From Bacteroidota bacterium (GTDB taxonomy: Bacteria > Bacteroidota > JABWAT01), in contig JAIUNL010000005.1 of the NCBI GenBank assembly GCA_020161835.1, positions 124,001 through 188,000 of the forward strand: a stretch of DNA of 64,000 nucleotides. The letters run 5' to 3'. A program made the position numbers and the translations under genes. Each line of letters begins with the position of its first letter. The stretch's first letter is position 1. The notes beneath the pieces were generated by a model, which made no database searches, was not told where the DNA came from, and saw nothing but the letters and a program-made list of their open reading frames with translations. Positions 25,046-34,766 of the stretch are shown in pieces.

Positions 25046-25438
25046 TTAAGGTTTTGCTGATTCAGGTTTTCCTTCAGGATGTCCTTTGCGACCCTTTTTT
25101 CCTTCTTTACGGTCCGCTTTGCGCTCTTTCATTTCTTTTATGCGCTTTTCTTTCATTTCCTTGAATTTGACCTTTTGTTCAGCATTCAAAACCTGTTCGA
25201 TTTTGCCGGAAACTTCTTTTGCTTTTTCAAGACGATCAGCTTTCATAGCTTCACGGTCCTTTTCTGCCGCCTGAAGAATGGCTTTTATTTTTTCCTGTTG
25301 CGAGGCGTCGAGATTAAGTTGCTGAGTCATTCTGTCTAATTGTTTCTGGGGGTCTGGCGGTCCTGCAGGAGTTTGTGAAAAAGCGGAACCGGCAAGTAAG
25401 CTGATAAAAAGTGTGGGGAGAATCATTTTAGTTTTCAT
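25046..25438 (-). CDS. Spy/CpxP-like periplasmic protein
   Basis: 130 residues. A signal peptide (MKTKMILPTLFISLLAGSAFSQ) is followed by a Pro-rich linker and a helical region QQLNLDASQQEKIKAILQAAE, in which LNLDASQQ corresponds to the LTxxQ motif of the Spy/CpxP family. The last 40 residues are almost entirely Lys, Arg, Glu and Gly. Family members are small ATP-independent chaperones or metal-stress sensors in the periplasm. The very basic tail is unusual. AGGA precedes the start. Single gene with its own terminator. Confidence 0.7.
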   Translation of the reverse strand: MKTKMILPTLFISLLAGSAFSQTPAGPPDPQKQLDRMTQQLNLDASQQEKIKAILQAAEKDREAMKADRLEKAKEVSGKIEQVLNAEQKVKFKEMKEKRIKEMKERKADRKEGKKGRKGHPEGKPESAKP

Positions 25439-25650
25439 TTTTTATTCCTGTTAGTGAATTAACACAACTATGATGAGATCCAATACCCAACGGTTTAATT
25501 TTAAAAACCTGAATGAAAGACTTACTATCAGTAAACAAACATTATCCCGGTTCAGGGAATTAAATGACTGACTGTCTTCAGGAACAGATTCCTTCACAAT
25601 CACGTCGTAACTGAAGAATCACTTTACTGACATCAGATTGGAATTTGATC

Positions 25651-27345
25651 ATGAAAAAGGCGACCTTGGTGGTTATGGAAAAAACGATATTAAAGCACAT
25701 ACAGGCTGTTTTTCATGCCGCTCAAAAATCCCCAAAACGAAATTTCAAACTTGGGAGAGTAGCATCCTCAATTGAAGCAACATCTTCGTACCTGAATTGC
25801 AACCGGGAAGAATCGGTTGTTTTTTGCGTTATTTTTGCCCTTAACCTCCAAAAACCTGGTGGCGTTTCTCCCCTTTCCTTTATTGAGCATACCGGTGAAG
25901 ACACGTTCAGTCTGGTTTCCTACAAACAAATTTTCGATCAGCTTGAACGAAAAAAACTGATTATGCGTGATCAGTTCAGAGAATCAGGATTTCTGGAAGA
26001 AGATTACCTCGTTCGCCATGTGGTCTTTAACAGTATCGCCTACGACAAACCCATTCCCAAACAGGATGATATCAGCGGTGATCTTTTCCAGACCATTGAG
26101 TTTGTTCACAATCTGTTTGAACAAAGGCGTGAATCAAAAATTTCATCAGCCGATTATTTCAGGGATGCCGAAAATTATCTGAGAGATCAGGAAAAAGTTC
26201 CGTTGATTCTTGAACTCAAGAAAAAGCAACTGACAATACCCGAACTGTTATTTTTCCTCGAGGTCTGTTTTCAATTTGCCGACGGAAGTGATACGGCATC
26301 TATCCGTGAAATATCTCTCGCCATGTTCGACCGCATGCAGGATCGCATCAGCTTCAAACGAGCTTCATTGGAAGCAAAATCAATACTTTTCAAAGAAGAT
26401 TTACTCAGATTCAGTGACGGATTTTTTATCGACGAAGACAATGAAGTTGAATTGTCTGACTCAAGCATAGAAATGCTTTTTAACACCAACGCTGAACCCG
26501 GTGAAGTCAAAAAGAAGCTTTTTACGCCACAGAATTTACTGGTTTACGATGCTGAATCCATCCGTGAAAAACCACTTTTCTTCAATGAAAAAGAAAATCG
26601 CCATGTTGAGCGTCTACAGGCCATTTTACATCAGGATCAGCTTGACAAAGTCATGGAACGGCTGAATCACCACCATCTTTCTCCCGGAATTACTATCCTG
26701 TTATATGGAAATCCCGGTACAGGGAAAACTGAATCGGTCATGCAGATCGCACGCCAGACCGGAAGACGTCTTTACCAGGTTGATATCAGTCAGATCCGTG
26801 ATAAATATGTGGGCGAATCAGAAAAGGCCATCCGTGAAATTTTCGTTTCCTACAAAAAGGCAGCCGCCTCACAGGAACTGACACCGATTTTATTTTTCAA
26901 TGAATCTGATGCACTCATCAGTAAACGGGTTTCAATTACCCAATCTGTTGACCAAATGAACAATACCATGCAGAATATTTTGCTGCAGGAACTGGAAACG
27001 TTTAACGGTATTCTATTTGCAACTTCAAACATGAATGAAAACCTGGATCAGGCATTTGAACGCCGTTTCCTGTTTAAAATCAAATTTGAAAAACCTCAAT
27101 TGGAAGTCAGAAAGAAAATCTGGGCATCCAGACTGAAGGAATGGCCGGAAAATATTATTTCAACTCTTGCTGAGAAATTTGTTTTTTCAGGCGGACAGAT
27201 TGATAATGTGGTCAAGAAAATTGTGCTTCATGAACTGGTTGAAGGGGCAAAACCTGATCTTGCAAATCTTATAGAATTTTGCAAGGAAGAAATTTCGCTG
27301 AACGATGAAAAGAGCAAAAAGATCGGGTTTGAGAGAGATAAGTAA
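25651..27345 (+). CDS. AAA-family ATPase with N-terminal helical region
   Basis: 564 residues from the ATG at 25651. The first ~310 residues are helical and show no known domain. The AAA core follows: Walker A YGNPGTGKTESV near residue 354, a Walker B-like ILFFNESDALISKR with Asn where most AAA proteins have Asp, sensor region FATSNMNENLDQAFERRFLFKI with the arginine finger pair. NE(A/S)DA in place of DE is found in a group of Bacteroidota AAA proteins, so it is a subfamily trait rather than a mutation. Function unknown; possibly a protein-remodelling ATPase. It stands alone. Confidence 0.8.
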   Translation: MKKATLVVMEKTILKHIQAVFHAAQKSPKRNFKLGRVASSIEATSSYLNCNREESVVFCVIFALNLQKPGGVSPLSFIEHTGEDTFSLVSYKQIFDQLERKKLIMRDQFRESGFLEEDYLVRHVVFNSIAYDKPIPKQDDISGDLFQTIEFVHNLFEQRRESKISSADYFRDAENYLRDQEKVPLILELKKKQLTIPELLFFLEVCFQFADGSDTASIREISLAMFDRMQDRISFKRASLEAKSILFKEDLLRFSDGFFIDEDNEVELSDSSIEMLFNTNAEPGEVKKKLFTPQNLLVYDAESIREKPLFFNEKENRHVERLQAILHQDQLDKVMERLNHHHLSPGITILLYGNPGTGKTESVMQIARQTGRRLYQVDISQIRDKYVGESEKAIREIFVSYKKAAASQELTPILFFNESDALISKRVSITQSVDQMNNTMQNILLQELETFNGILFATSNMNENLDQAFERRFLFKIKFEKPQLEVRKKIWASRLKEWPENIISTLAEKFVFSGGQIDNVVKKIVLHELVEGAKPDLANLIEFCKEEISLNDEKSKKIGFERDK

Positions 27346-27367
27346 GTACTAGTTATAAGTTAAAATT

Positions 27368-27403
27368 GGTAAGTTACAAGTGGTAAGTTATAAGTGGTAA
27401 GTC
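27368..27403. repeat. 14-base tandem repeat GGTAAGTTATAAGT
   Basis: Two complete units (GGTAAGTTACAAGT, GGTAAGTTATAAGT) and a partial third follow the AAA gene. The unit is the reverse complement of the ACTTATAACTTACC repeat at 1407-1448. Too short and degenerate to be a CRISPR array. Confidence 0.75.
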
Positions 27404-27483
27404 GAACGAAGTGTGAACTCCAAACTAGCTTCGGGGTGGTACGGGTTACGAAATTCATAGTCCCTGATATCAAAGCCCAACTT

Positions 27484-28422
27484 TCATCGGATTTCTTTGA
27501 TCTGTTGAAGTATCGAAAAATGGCAAATACCGTTTGAAGCAAGCAGTCCGAAATTTTCACTGAGCGTTTCTTCCCCGGAAAAGATAAACGGCAATCCGTT
27601 TACGTCAGAAACCTGCCCACCTGCTGCTTCCAGAATGCCCAAACCTGCAGCATGATCCCATACTTTTTCCTTATAAGAGTCTGAACCCGGAATTCTGAGC
27701 AGCGCCTCTGCTTCACCCCGGGCTAACAATCCGTATTTCACCTGACTATCAAACGATAGAATCTTCCCGAAACCTGCCCCTTGGCTTATTTTTTCTACCT
27801 TTTCCATCCGGGAATGATCCCGTTCAACACTTGTCAGCAGAATTCCAGTTGGGTTTTTATTTACACTTATTTGGTTTTTTGTTTCAAAGTCCCTGTAAGA
27901 AAACTGAACAGGTTCACTTCCCTTTTCCCAATAAAAAACAGCTCCGGTTTCAGTTGAATCCAAATCAGGAAAAGGTAAATTCGGACAAATCAGCAACCCC
28001 AAAACCGGCTTTCCGTTTGTGAAACGGGCAAGACAGACTGAAAATTGTTCGTTTCTTAAAAAACCCCTCGTTCCATCAATCGGATCAACCATCCACCAGG
28101 ATTTTCCGGCTACATTACCCCGATTTTGCAGGATCTGTCCAACGTTGAAACCCGTCAGGTTTTCCTCCAGATCTGATTCTCTGAGAAGATCGGTAACTTT
28201 TTGGAGAAAAGATTCAGGCAAACCAGAATCTGATTCTTCAGAAATCCATTTATCATCCGGGTAGTTTTCTATTAGAAACCGGTTGATTAAAATCTGAACG
28301 CCGAGATCGGAAGTTGTAACCGGAGAACCGTCAGGTTTTGTAAAAACTTCGAAATTTCTTCCGGTACGATCAAGGAAGGAGCGAACGGATGTGATAAGTT
28401 TTAAAATCGTTGGTGAAATCAT
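27484..28422 (-). CDS. cysQ: 3'(2'),5'-bisphosphate nucleotidase, CysQ/HAL2-like
   Basis: 312 residues of the inositol-monophosphatase superfamily. Metal-site motifs are WISEESDS near residue 60, the central WWMVDPIDGTRGFLRNEQFSVCLA near 120, and WDHAAGLGILEAAGGQVSD near 265. The DGTRGF form is typical of 3'-phosphoadenosine-5'-phosphate phosphatases rather than inositol phosphatases. It hydrolyses PAP to AMP and relieves PAP build-up. Its position at the end of the sulfate operon supports this. Spacing to the upstream cysG-type gene is 87 bases with no terminator seen. Confidence 0.85.
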   Translation of the reverse strand: MISPTILKLITSVRSFLDRTGRNFEVFTKPDGSPVTTSDLGVQILINRFLIENYPDDKWISEESDSGLPESFLQKVTDLLRESDLEENLTGFNVGQILQNRGNVAGKSWWMVDPIDGTRGFLRNEQFSVCLARFTNGKPVLGLLICPNLPFPDLDSTETGAVFYWEKGSEPVQFSYRDFETKNQISVNKNPTGILLTSVERDHSRMEKVEKISQGAGFGKILSFDSQVKYGLLARGEAEALLRIPGSDSYKEKVWDHAAGLGILEAAGGQVSDVNGLPFIFSGEETLSENFGLLASNGICHFSILQQIKEIR

Positions 28423-28509
28423 GTGGCTATATTTTTAAATCCAACAGAATTTCCAACCCGTTTCCAGACTGAATATAGATTGGTTTCCCTGTTTTCAGGG
28501 ATTCTCTAA

Positions 28510-29079
28510 TTAAAGTGACTTTTGCAGTTCAGTAAATTTCTCTCTGAACCAGGCAGAACGTTGTGCAGGTGTTAATCCAAATATTTTCATTTTTTCCCTG
28601 ATTTCGCCCAGTTCAGCAATAAATTTATCCTCATCAGATGGAATTAAAGTATCCAATTGTTCTCTCATCCACGACAGATAAGCCGGCGATTTCCCGTTGG
28701 AAGAAAATGCCAGAAGAAAATCACCACGTGAAACGACTGATCCGTTATACCAGTCACACAGCTCATTTCTGTCTGCAACATTAACCGGAATACCCCTGGT
28801 TTGGGCGGCAACTCTGACTTCATTGTTTACGAATTCATCATCAGTAGCTGCAATTACCAAACAGCTTCCGGTAAGCATGCAAGGCTCAAAATTCCCGGCA
28901 ATCCATCTGCAATTTAGTTTTTCCATCCAAAAGCGGGTTTCATCAGACAATTCGGGTGCAATGATTTTTATTGAGGCACCGGTACCGTTCAATCCCCTGA
29001 GTTTTTCAGCTGCCAGCTTTCCGCCGCCAATTAAGGAAACACAACGACCTTCAAGTTTAAAAAAAACAGGATACAGCAT
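28510..29079 (-). CDS. precorrin-2 dehydrogenase / sirohydrochlorin ferrochelatase (CysG N-terminal type)
   Basis: 189 residues, equivalent to the N-terminal half of CysG or to yeast Met8. It oxidises precorrin-2 with NAD and inserts iron to make siroheme. The NAD motif VSLIGGGKLAAEKLRGL is near residue 15, the catalytic Asp region VIAATDDEFVN near 75, and NVADRNELCDW, the GDFLLAFSSNGKSPAYL segment follow. The methyltransferase half is encoded separately (cobA at 38397), so siroheme synthesis is split between two proteins in this operon. Siroheme is the cofactor of CysI, also here. Confidence 0.9.
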   Translation of the reverse strand: MLYPVFFKLEGRCVSLIGGGKLAAEKLRGLNGTGASIKIIAPELSDETRFWMEKLNCRWIAGNFEPCMLTGSCLVIAATDDEFVNNEVRVAAQTRGIPVNVADRNELCDWYNGSVVSRGDFLLAFSSNGKSPAYLSWMREQLDTLIPSDEDKFIAELGEIREKMKIFGLTPAQRSAWFREKFTELQKSL

Positions 29080-29108
29080 AGGAACCTCAATTTCTTCAAG
29101 GCGTAAAC

Positions 29109-30722
29109 TTACCTGAATAATTTTACTTCTTCATCAGTTAAACGGGAAGCAGAAATAATGACAGTTGATCCGGTATTCAGTAAAACCGGAAGAAAACCTG
29201 ATAAAAACTGAACCTGCTGTTCACGGGTTGTATCAGTCTGATAAATACTGGTATCGGCAAATGACAAATCATCAGAAATTGAAATCAGAATTGGTTTTTC
29301 TCCCAGAAGCAGGAGTTCACGTTCTTTTTCAGCAGCCAGATTAATTGCATCCTGATGGTCTGTACCGGAAATTAAAATCAAATTGCCTTTTTCAGAATCA
29401 AAGTTGGTTTTTAAATCACGGTTTTCGCTGATTATTTCCCATTTCAGTACATTCTTTCTCCAGCCGGTTTCTGCAGGATTTTTGTCATCAATAGCTTCTT
29501 TAACAATTCCGCCACCACTAATTTCATAATCATCCACGATGACAAAACGGCTGGTTCCGGCAAAATCGGAAGTTAAATCAAAAGCCACTTGTTTTGCAAG
29601 ACGGAAGGTACAATCTGCCACATCATGCCGGTTAATTTGCGTTGCCGATTCAAGCGTTTCCAGATTGACTGCATCAAGAAGTTTATGAACGGTTTCGAGT
29701 TTTATTTTCACTCTTGACGTCCCGATTTTAAGAAGATAATCCTTCCCTTTTACCAACGGATTTCTTCCGAGCCAAAACAGGTTGACCCTGATCAGGGAAG
29801 AACAAACGGGTTTTGGTTCGCCCGTTTTAGCTGCCAGTTCACCCCGGGTAATGTAAATCTGCTGATCAAGTGTAAACCCAGTTGCATCACCTGCTTCTGA
29901 CTTTGATTTCAAAGCAGTGTTAAAACTCTCAACTGTTGCAATTTTTGCAGTTTTCCCAGACGGATAAAATGTGATTTCATCACCAATCTGAATACGGCCG
30001 GATTCAATCGTTCCGGCCACAATCCGCCGGTCATCGCCATTTGCAGTAAATTTATAAACATCCTGAACAGGCAGCCGGAACGGACTGTCAACCGGTTGTT
30101 TTTCCTTTTTAAAAGAATCAAGCTGGGTTAAAACCGACGTACCAGAATACCAGGGCATATTTTGACTGACCGAAACCAGATTATCACCTTCCCGGCCAGA
30201 AATCGGAATAATCGATGCTGGATTTATACCAACCTGGCTCAGAAAAGCACGATATTCTGATGAAATTGAGTTGTATACCGACTCAGAATAGTCAACCAAA
30301 TCCATTTTATTGATCAGAACCACCACCTGAGAAATGCCGAGCATGGAAAGCAGGTATCCGTGGCGTTTCGAATTTTCCCTGACACCTTCCTTTGCATCAA
30401 TAACGAGTAAGGCAGCTTCAGCACGAGAAGCACCGGTAACCATATTTTTCAGAAATTCAATATGACCGGGTGCATCGATGATGATATAATCACGGGATTG
30501 GGTTTTGAAGAAAACCCGTGCAGCATCTATGGTAATTCCCTGTGATTGTTCATCTTTCAGGGCATCGAGCAGAAAGGCATATTCAAACGGTTTTGAATTC
30601 CGTTCACAATTTGCCCTGACCTGATCAAGTTTCCCGGTCGGAAGTGAGTTCGTATCGGCTAAAAGTCGGCCAACAACAGTGCTTTTCCCGTGATCAACAT
30701 GTCCGCAGATCACGATATTCAT
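29109..30722 (-). CDS. cysN: sulfate adenylyltransferase GTPase subunit with degenerate APS-kinase-like tail
   Basis: 537 residues from ATG 30722; ATG 30743 or GTG 30752 upstream are possible. EF-Tu-type GTPase: Walker [23 protein letters not shown], and NKMD near residue 135, followed by the two beta-barrel domains. It drives APS formation by CysD. The last ~95 residues do not occur in plain Cys[21 protein letters not shown] occupies the place of an APS-kinase Walker A but has no GxxxxGKS, and [16 protein letters not shown] aligns with the kinase IVSFISP strand. This looks like a CysC domain that has lost its nucleotide site; a working CysC is encoded separately. Confidence 0.9.
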   Translation of the reverse strand: MNIVICGHVDHGKSTVVGRLLADTNSLPTGKLDQVRANCERNSKPFEYAFLLDALKDEQSQGITIDAARVFFKTQSRDYIIIDAPGHIEFLKNMVTGASRAEAALLVIDAKEGVRENSKRHGYLLSMLGISQVVVLINKMDLVDYSESVYNSISSEYRAFLSQVGINPASIIPISGREGDNLVSVSQNMPWYSGTSVLTQLDSFKKEKQPVDSPFRLPVQDVYKFTANGDDRRIVAGTIESGRIQIGDEITFYPSGKTAKIATVESFNTALKSKSEAGDATGFTLDQQIYITRGELAAKTGEPKPVCSSLIRVNLFWLGRNPLVKGKDYLLKIGTSRVKIKLETVHKLLDAVNLETLESATQINRHDVADCTFRLAKQVAFDLTSDFAGTSRFVIVDDYEISGGGIVKEAIDDKNPAETGWRKNVLKWEIISENRDLKTNFDSEKGNLILISGTDHQDAINLAAEKERELLLLGEKPILISISDDLSFADTSIYQTDTTREQQVQFLSGFLPVLLNTGSTVIISASRLTDEEVKLFR

Positions 30723-30754
30723 TTTGGTACGGAGTAAATGCATAAGTTTCACTT

Positions 30755-30859
30755 TAATTACGAATGACGAATGACGTATGACGAAGAAATGCCAATAATT
30801 GTGAATGGCGAAACGATAGTTCTGCGAAGCAAATGACGGATGGCGAATTAAAGGCTATA
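30755..30859. repeat. left inverted repeat of the S23 cassette
   Basis: Begins AATTACGAATGACGAATGAC and contains ACGATAGTTCTGCG about 60 bases in. The reverse complement of 31303-31378 has the same words in the same order (AATTACGAATAGCGAATGGC, then ACGATAGTTCGGC). The two arms therefore form long imperfect terminal inverted repeats around the four-helix-bundle gene. Confidence 0.65.
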
Positions 30860-30878
30860 TCGGAAAAACAAAATTTTC

Positions 30879-31262
30879 TCATTTTGCATTTTCAACCTTC
30901 AAATTTGTTTCAAGATATTTAATGAGACCTTTAATTTGTTTTCTTTGATCAAGGCAAAGCGAATAAATTTCTTTCGCTTCATTTTCCATTTTATATAAAT
31001 CATTTAAAAGATATGACATTGACATAACCTCTGAAGTTGATCTCTGAGAAAACAATAAGAATCGTTTGAATTCCCTTTTGTTTCCTGAATCAAATCCTTC
31101 TGCAATATTGTTCATAATCGAAATTGCTGCAGAGCGGATCTGATCAGCAAAACGTTGATCCTTAAACATTATTTCTTTTCTGTTTGTGACTGAATAAACC
31201 AGATTTACAATAACCCTTGCCTGAATCCATATTGGCAATTCTTCAAAGTTTTGGTACTTCAT
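30879..31262 (-). CDS. four-helix-bundle protein, S23/IVP family
   Basis: 127 residues from ATG 31262. It matches the family first known from 23S rRNA intervening sequences: N-terminal FEELPIWIQARVIVNLVY, then FADQIRSAAISIMNNIAEGFDSGNKREFKRFLLFSQRSTSEV, and a final helix. The fold is also related to the accessory protein Avd of diversity-generating retroelements, but no reverse transcriptase or variable repeat is visible. It separates cysD from cysN, which are normally adjacent, and is bracketed by imperfect inverted repeats, so it appears to have been inserted. Molecular function is unknown. Confidence 0.88.
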   Translation of the reverse strand: MKYQNFEELPIWIQARVIVNLVYSVTNRKEIMFKDQRFADQIRSAAISIMNNIAEGFDSGNKREFKRFLLFSQRSTSEVMSMSYLLNDLYKMENEAKEIYSLCLDQRKQIKGLIKYLETNLKVENAK

Positions 31263-31302
31263 TATCAATCTTTCTATTCAATAATTTCCACTTTAAATTT
31301 AT

Positions 31303-31378
31303 ATTCCGTTATTCGAAATTAGTTTAGCCGAACTATCGTGTCGTTATTCGCAATTCGCCATTCGCTATTCGTAATTAG
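31303..31378. repeat. right inverted repeat of the S23 cassette
   Basis: CGCCATTCGCTATTCGTAATT at its outer end and GCCGAACTATCGTGTCG further in are the inverted counterparts of the left arm at 30755-30859. Between this arm and cysD lies another AT-rich string (CAACATTTAAAATTTAAC). Confidence 0.65.
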
Positions 31379-31425
31379 TTATCAATTTAACCTTCAACAT
31401 TTAAAATTTAACATTCTCTTTCCCT

Positions 31426-32307
31426 CTACATATACCCTTCTCTTCTCAGGGTTTCGAGTCCGCCGCCATCTTCTTTATCCTGGGCACGACCTGATCTTTC
31501 AGCAATGTTGGCAAACTTTCCGGTTTTGAGTTCTTCAATAATTTCAGCGACATTTTTGCTGTCCGAATCAACAGAATGTGTACAGGGCCAGCATCCGAGA
31601 GAACGAAACCGTTTTCCCTCGCCCTGATTGTAGTACAAATCAACCGTCGGGATTTTTTCCCTCTCGATATATTCCCAGATATTCAGTTCAGTCCAATCTA
31701 AAAGCGGATGAATTCTGACGTGAGTTCCGGGAGCAAAATCAGTTTTATACTGATTCCAGAATTCAGGTGGCTGGTCACCCACATCCCAGGAACTTTCTTT
31801 ATTTCTCGGAGAAAAATAACGTTCCTTTGAACGGCTGCCTTCTTCATCTGCACGGGCACCCACAATAACGCCTGTGTAGGCTTCACGGTTTGTGTCCAGA
31901 TCAAATTCACCAGTTGAATGATTTAATTTGAACCGTGGCCATTCCCCTGAAAGAGTGTTTTTCAAGGCATCTGCTTTCAGATTTTTGCAGCAGGTCAGCC
32001 GGTCTACATTGCCATCAGGAAAGGTTAATTTATTCGCCAACGCTTCGGTATTTTCTCCATAAATCAAATTCAGATTAAACTCCAAAGCAAGTTTATTTCT
32101 GTATTCAATCATGGCCGGGATTTTATAATGCGTGTCGATGTGAACCAGAGGAAAAGGAACATGCCCGAAAAAGGCCTTTCTGGCCAGCCACAACAAAACA
32201 GTACTGTCTTTCCCGATGGACCAAAGCATACACAGATTTTTGAAATTGGCATAGGCTTCCCGAAAAATGTAAACACTTCTGGCTTCCAACTGATCAAGCT
32301 GATTCAT
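31426..32307 (-). CDS. cysD: sulfate adenylyltransferase small (catalytic) subunit
   Basis: 293 residues, ATP-pyrophosphatase fold. It transfers AMP from ATP to sulfate to give APS, with energy from CysN GTP hydrolysis. The PP-loop is [17 protein letters not shown] near residue 31; [16 protein letters not shown] and the C-terminal [21 protein letters not shown] and [21 protein letters not shown] are typical of CysD. Its ATG shares ATGA with the cysC stop. Normally cysN would follow at once; here an S23 gene with inverted repeats intervenes. Confidence 0.96.
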   Translation of the reverse strand: MNQLDQLEARSVYIFREAYANFKNLCMLWSIGKDSTVLLWLARKAFFGHVPFPLVHIDTHYKIPAMIEYRNKLALEFNLNLIYGENTEALANKLTFPDGNVDRLTCCKNLKADALKNTLSGEWPRFKLNHSTGEFDLDTNREAYTGVIVGARADEEGSRSKERYFSPRNKESSWDVGDQPPEFWNQYKTDFAPGTHVRIHPLLDWTELNIWEYIEREKIPTVDLYYNQGEGKRFRSLGCWPCTHSVDSDSKNVAEIIEELKTGKFANIAERSGRAQDKEDGGGLETLRREGYM

Positions 32308-32840
32308 TTGATTTCCCCGATTAAATTTTGTTTTTCCAGAAAGCTGATGATTTTTCCGGTCGATTCATGAAGGGATTCCAGATCTGTTCTGACTTCCACT
32401 TCCGGATTTAAAGGTGGTTCATAGGGATCATTTATTCCGGTAAAGGATGGGATTTCACCGTTTCTGGCTTTCTTATAAAGTCCTTTCACATCCCGGCGTT
32501 CACATTCTTCAACCGGGCAATTCACATAAACCTCAACAAATCCCGGAATTGACTTTCTGACGCTTTCCCGGGCCGCCCTGTAAGGCGAAATTGCGGAAAC
32601 AATAACACCTACACCATGCTTTGAAAGCAACGAAGCAACAAATCCGATCCGCTGAACATTAATATTTCTGTCCTCAGGTGAAAAAGTTAATCCCTGAGAC
32701 AAATGGATTCTTACCACATCGCCGTCCAAATTTTCGGTAGAAATATGACGTGACGTTAATTCCTTTTCAAGTGCATGGGCAAGGGTTGATTTTCCGGCAC
32801 CACTGTGTCCGGTCAACCAGATGGTAAATCCGTTTGCCAT
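32304..32840 (-). CDS. cysC: adenylylsulfate (APS) kinase
   Basis: 178 residues, complete. It phosphorylates APS at the 3' position to give PAPS. The Walker A loop is [20 protein letters not shown] near residue 10, the APS-binding stretch [22 protein letters not shown] near 38, [16 protein letters not shown] near 75 and [23 protein letters not shown] near 105. It overlaps cysD by four bases and follows cysA by 26 bases. Because the reductase in this operon looks APS-specific, PAPS may serve sulfotransfer rather than, or in addition to, reduction. Confidence 0.95.
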   Translation of the reverse strand: MANGFTIWLTGHSGAGKSTLAHALEKELTSRHISTENLDGDVVRIHLSQGLTFSPEDRNINVQRIGFVASLLSKHGVGVIVSAISPYRAARESVRKSIPGFVEVYVNCPVEECERRDVKGLYKKARNGEIPSFTGINDPYEPPLNPEVEVRTDLESLHESTGKIISFLEKQNLIGEIK

Positions 32841-32866
32841 GTTTTCTCCCGTTTTCTGATTCGAGT

Positions 32867-33889
32867 TTAAATACTGTATTCCGGTTGATTCTGATCAGCC
32901 TGAAAGACTTTGATTTTATTCAACTTGATAAAAACTTTATCGCCGGTTTTAATTTGCAGTTTATCAAAAGTTTCCTTGCTGATTTCTGAATCAACAAACC
33001 GGCCAGATTCAGTCAATTTCAGCTCAACCCGGGTTAAGTTTCCAATTGAAAATACCCGGTCAACAACGGCCTCAAACCGATCCAATCCATTTGGTGTCAC
33101 CTCGATGCTGATATCATGCGGACGGACGAATCCGACCTGATTGGCTTCACCATTTTCAATCCGTCCGTGAAAAAGATTCACATTTCCGAGAAAATTAAAC
33201 ACAAACGGATTTGCCGGATGGGCATAAACCTCTTCAGGTGTTCCCTGCTGCAGAATTTTTCCCTGATTCATAATAACAATGCGGTCTGAAACTTCAAGGG
33301 CTTCTTCCTGGTCATGAGTCACGAACACACTTGTGATTTTCAATTCGTCATGAAGATGGCGTAACCAGCGGCGGAGCTCCTTTCTGACTTTTGCATCAAG
33401 CGCACCAAATGGTTCGTCGAGAAGCAAAACTTTGGGTTCAATTGCGAGCGCACGAGCCAATGCAACCCGTTGTCTCTGCCCACCTGAAAGTTCAGAAGGT
33501 AACCGGTTCACCGCCCAGTCTAGCTGTACCATTTTAAGCAGATCAAAAACTTTTGACCGGATAGCTTCCTTTGATGGTCGGATCGACCGTGGTTTTACTT
33601 TCAGCCCAAAAGCAACATTTTCAAAAACAGTCATGTGCCTGAATAAGGCATAATGCTGGAAAACAAATCCGATCCGGTTTTCGGTTACCTGGTTTTCGTT
33701 TTCATGAAATTTAATTGTCCCCTGATCGGGGTTTTCCAGTCCGGCAATCATGCGAAGTAAAGTCGTTTTCCCGCACCCAGACGGACCCAGCAAGGCCAGC
33801 AATTCACCATCATTGACAGTCAGGGAAAGCTGATCAACTGCTGTAAAGGTTCCAAACTTTTTGGTCAGATTTTCGATCAGGATACTCAT
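32867..33889 (-). CDS. cysA: sulfate/thiosulfate ABC transporter ATP-binding protein
   Basis: 340 residues. It energises sulfate import through CysTW. Walker [19 protein letters not shown] near residue 38, Q-loop [22 protein letters not shown], signature [16 protein letters not shown], Walker [17 protein letters not shown] and switch [12 protein letters not shown] are complete. The C-terminal TOBE-like region ([12 protein letters not shown]) is the regulatory domain of CysA-type ATPases. It shares ATGA with cysW. Position directly after both permeases makes sulfate the clear substrate. Confidence 0.95.
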   Translation of the reverse strand: MSILIENLTKKFGTFTAVDQLSLTVNDGELLALLGPSGCGKTTLLRMIAGLENPDQGTIKFHENENQVTENRIGFVFQHYALFRHMTVFENVAFGLKVKPRSIRPSKEAIRSKVFDLLKMVQLDWAVNRLPSELSGGQRQRVALARALAIEPKVLLLDEPFGALDAKVRKELRRWLRHLHDELKITSVFVTHDQEEALEVSDRIVIMNQGKILQQGTPEEVYAHPANPFVFNFLGNVNLFHGRIENGEANQVGFVRPHDISIEVTPNGLDRFEAVVDRVFSIGNLTRVELKLTESGRFVDSEISKETFDKLQIKTGDKVFIKLNKIKVFQADQNQPEYSI

Positions 33890-34764
33890 GCTTTTACCTC
33901 AGCAATTGCCGGTTCAAGGGCTTCAAGATCTCTTGATTCAGAATATTCCATCAATTTTTTAACGATAAGAGTAATTAAGGCCAGAACGGTCAGGATTGAA
34001 GCAACCGCAAACGCTGCAACAATATTGTACTCGTTGTAAAGAATCTCGATATGCAGCGAAAGTGTGTTTGTTAATCCCCGAATGTGTCCGGAAACCACTG
34101 AAACGGCGCCAAACTCGCCACAAGCACGGGCATTGCACAAAATGATCCCATAGAGAAGAGACCATTTTATTTTCGGCAGAGTAATCAGAAAAAAGGTTTT
34201 AAATCCGCTTGCCCCCAGCAGAATGGCTGCTTCTTCTTCCTCATTTCCCTGCCCCTGCATGTGCGGAATGAGTTCTCTGGCAACAAAAGAAAACGTGACG
34301 AAAGTTGTGGCCAGAACAATACCCGGAACCGCAAAAATGATTTTAATGCCTCTGGAAGCGAAAAACTCACCCCAATAGCCATGAACACCGACCAGAAACA
34401 CGAAAATGATTCCGATGATAACCGGTGAAATGGTAAGAGGTAAATCAATTAAAGTCAGAATAATTTTCTTTCCCGGAAATTCGAATTTTGAAATTAACCA
34501 GGCGGCAGCAATCCCGAAAATTGTATTCAGAATAACAGCAGTTGTGGCAGAAATCAGGGTGATCTGAATGGCACTGATCGTCATCGGATCGGATAAATAA
34601 CCCAGATAGGGCTGAATTCCGAACTTGAACGCCTGATAAAAGACTGTAATCAACGGAAGAACCAGAAATACACTCAGAAAAACCAAAGCAACTGAAATCA
34701 GAACGAATTTGGTCAATTTCCCTTCGCCGGGGCGGTTCAGTTTATGAGTTTTGTGTTGAGACAT
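33886..34764 (-). CDS. cysW: sulfate ABC transporter permease CysW
   Basis: 292 residues with six predicted membrane segments. The EAA-type coupling loop [32 protein letters not shown] near residue 180 contacts CysA, and [21 protein letters not shown] is strongly CysW-like. It lies two bases after cysT and overlaps cysA by four. Confidence 0.94.
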   Translation of the reverse strand: MSQHKTHKLNRPGEGKLTKFVLISVALVFLSVFLVLPLITVFYQAFKFGIQPYLGYLSDPMTISAIQITLISATTAVILNTIFGIAAAWLISKFEFPGKKIILTLIDLPLTISPVIIGIIFVFLVGVHGYWGEFFASRGIKIIFAVPGIVLATTFVTFSFVARELIPHMQGQGNEEEEAAILLGASGFKTFFLITLPKIKWSLLYGIILCNARACGEFGAVSVVSGHIRGLTNTLSLHIEILYNEYNIVAAFAVASILTVLALITLIVKKLMEYSESRDLEALEPAIAEVKA

Positions 34765-34766
34765 TT

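Noticed and set aside
27368..27403. Tandem GGTAAGTTATAAGT units as a CRISPR array
   Set aside because: Units are 14 bases, directly adjacent with no spacers, and no cas genes are near.
30879..31262. S23-family gene as part of a diversity-generating retroelement
   Set aside because: No reverse transcriptase, template repeat or variable repeat was found in the window.
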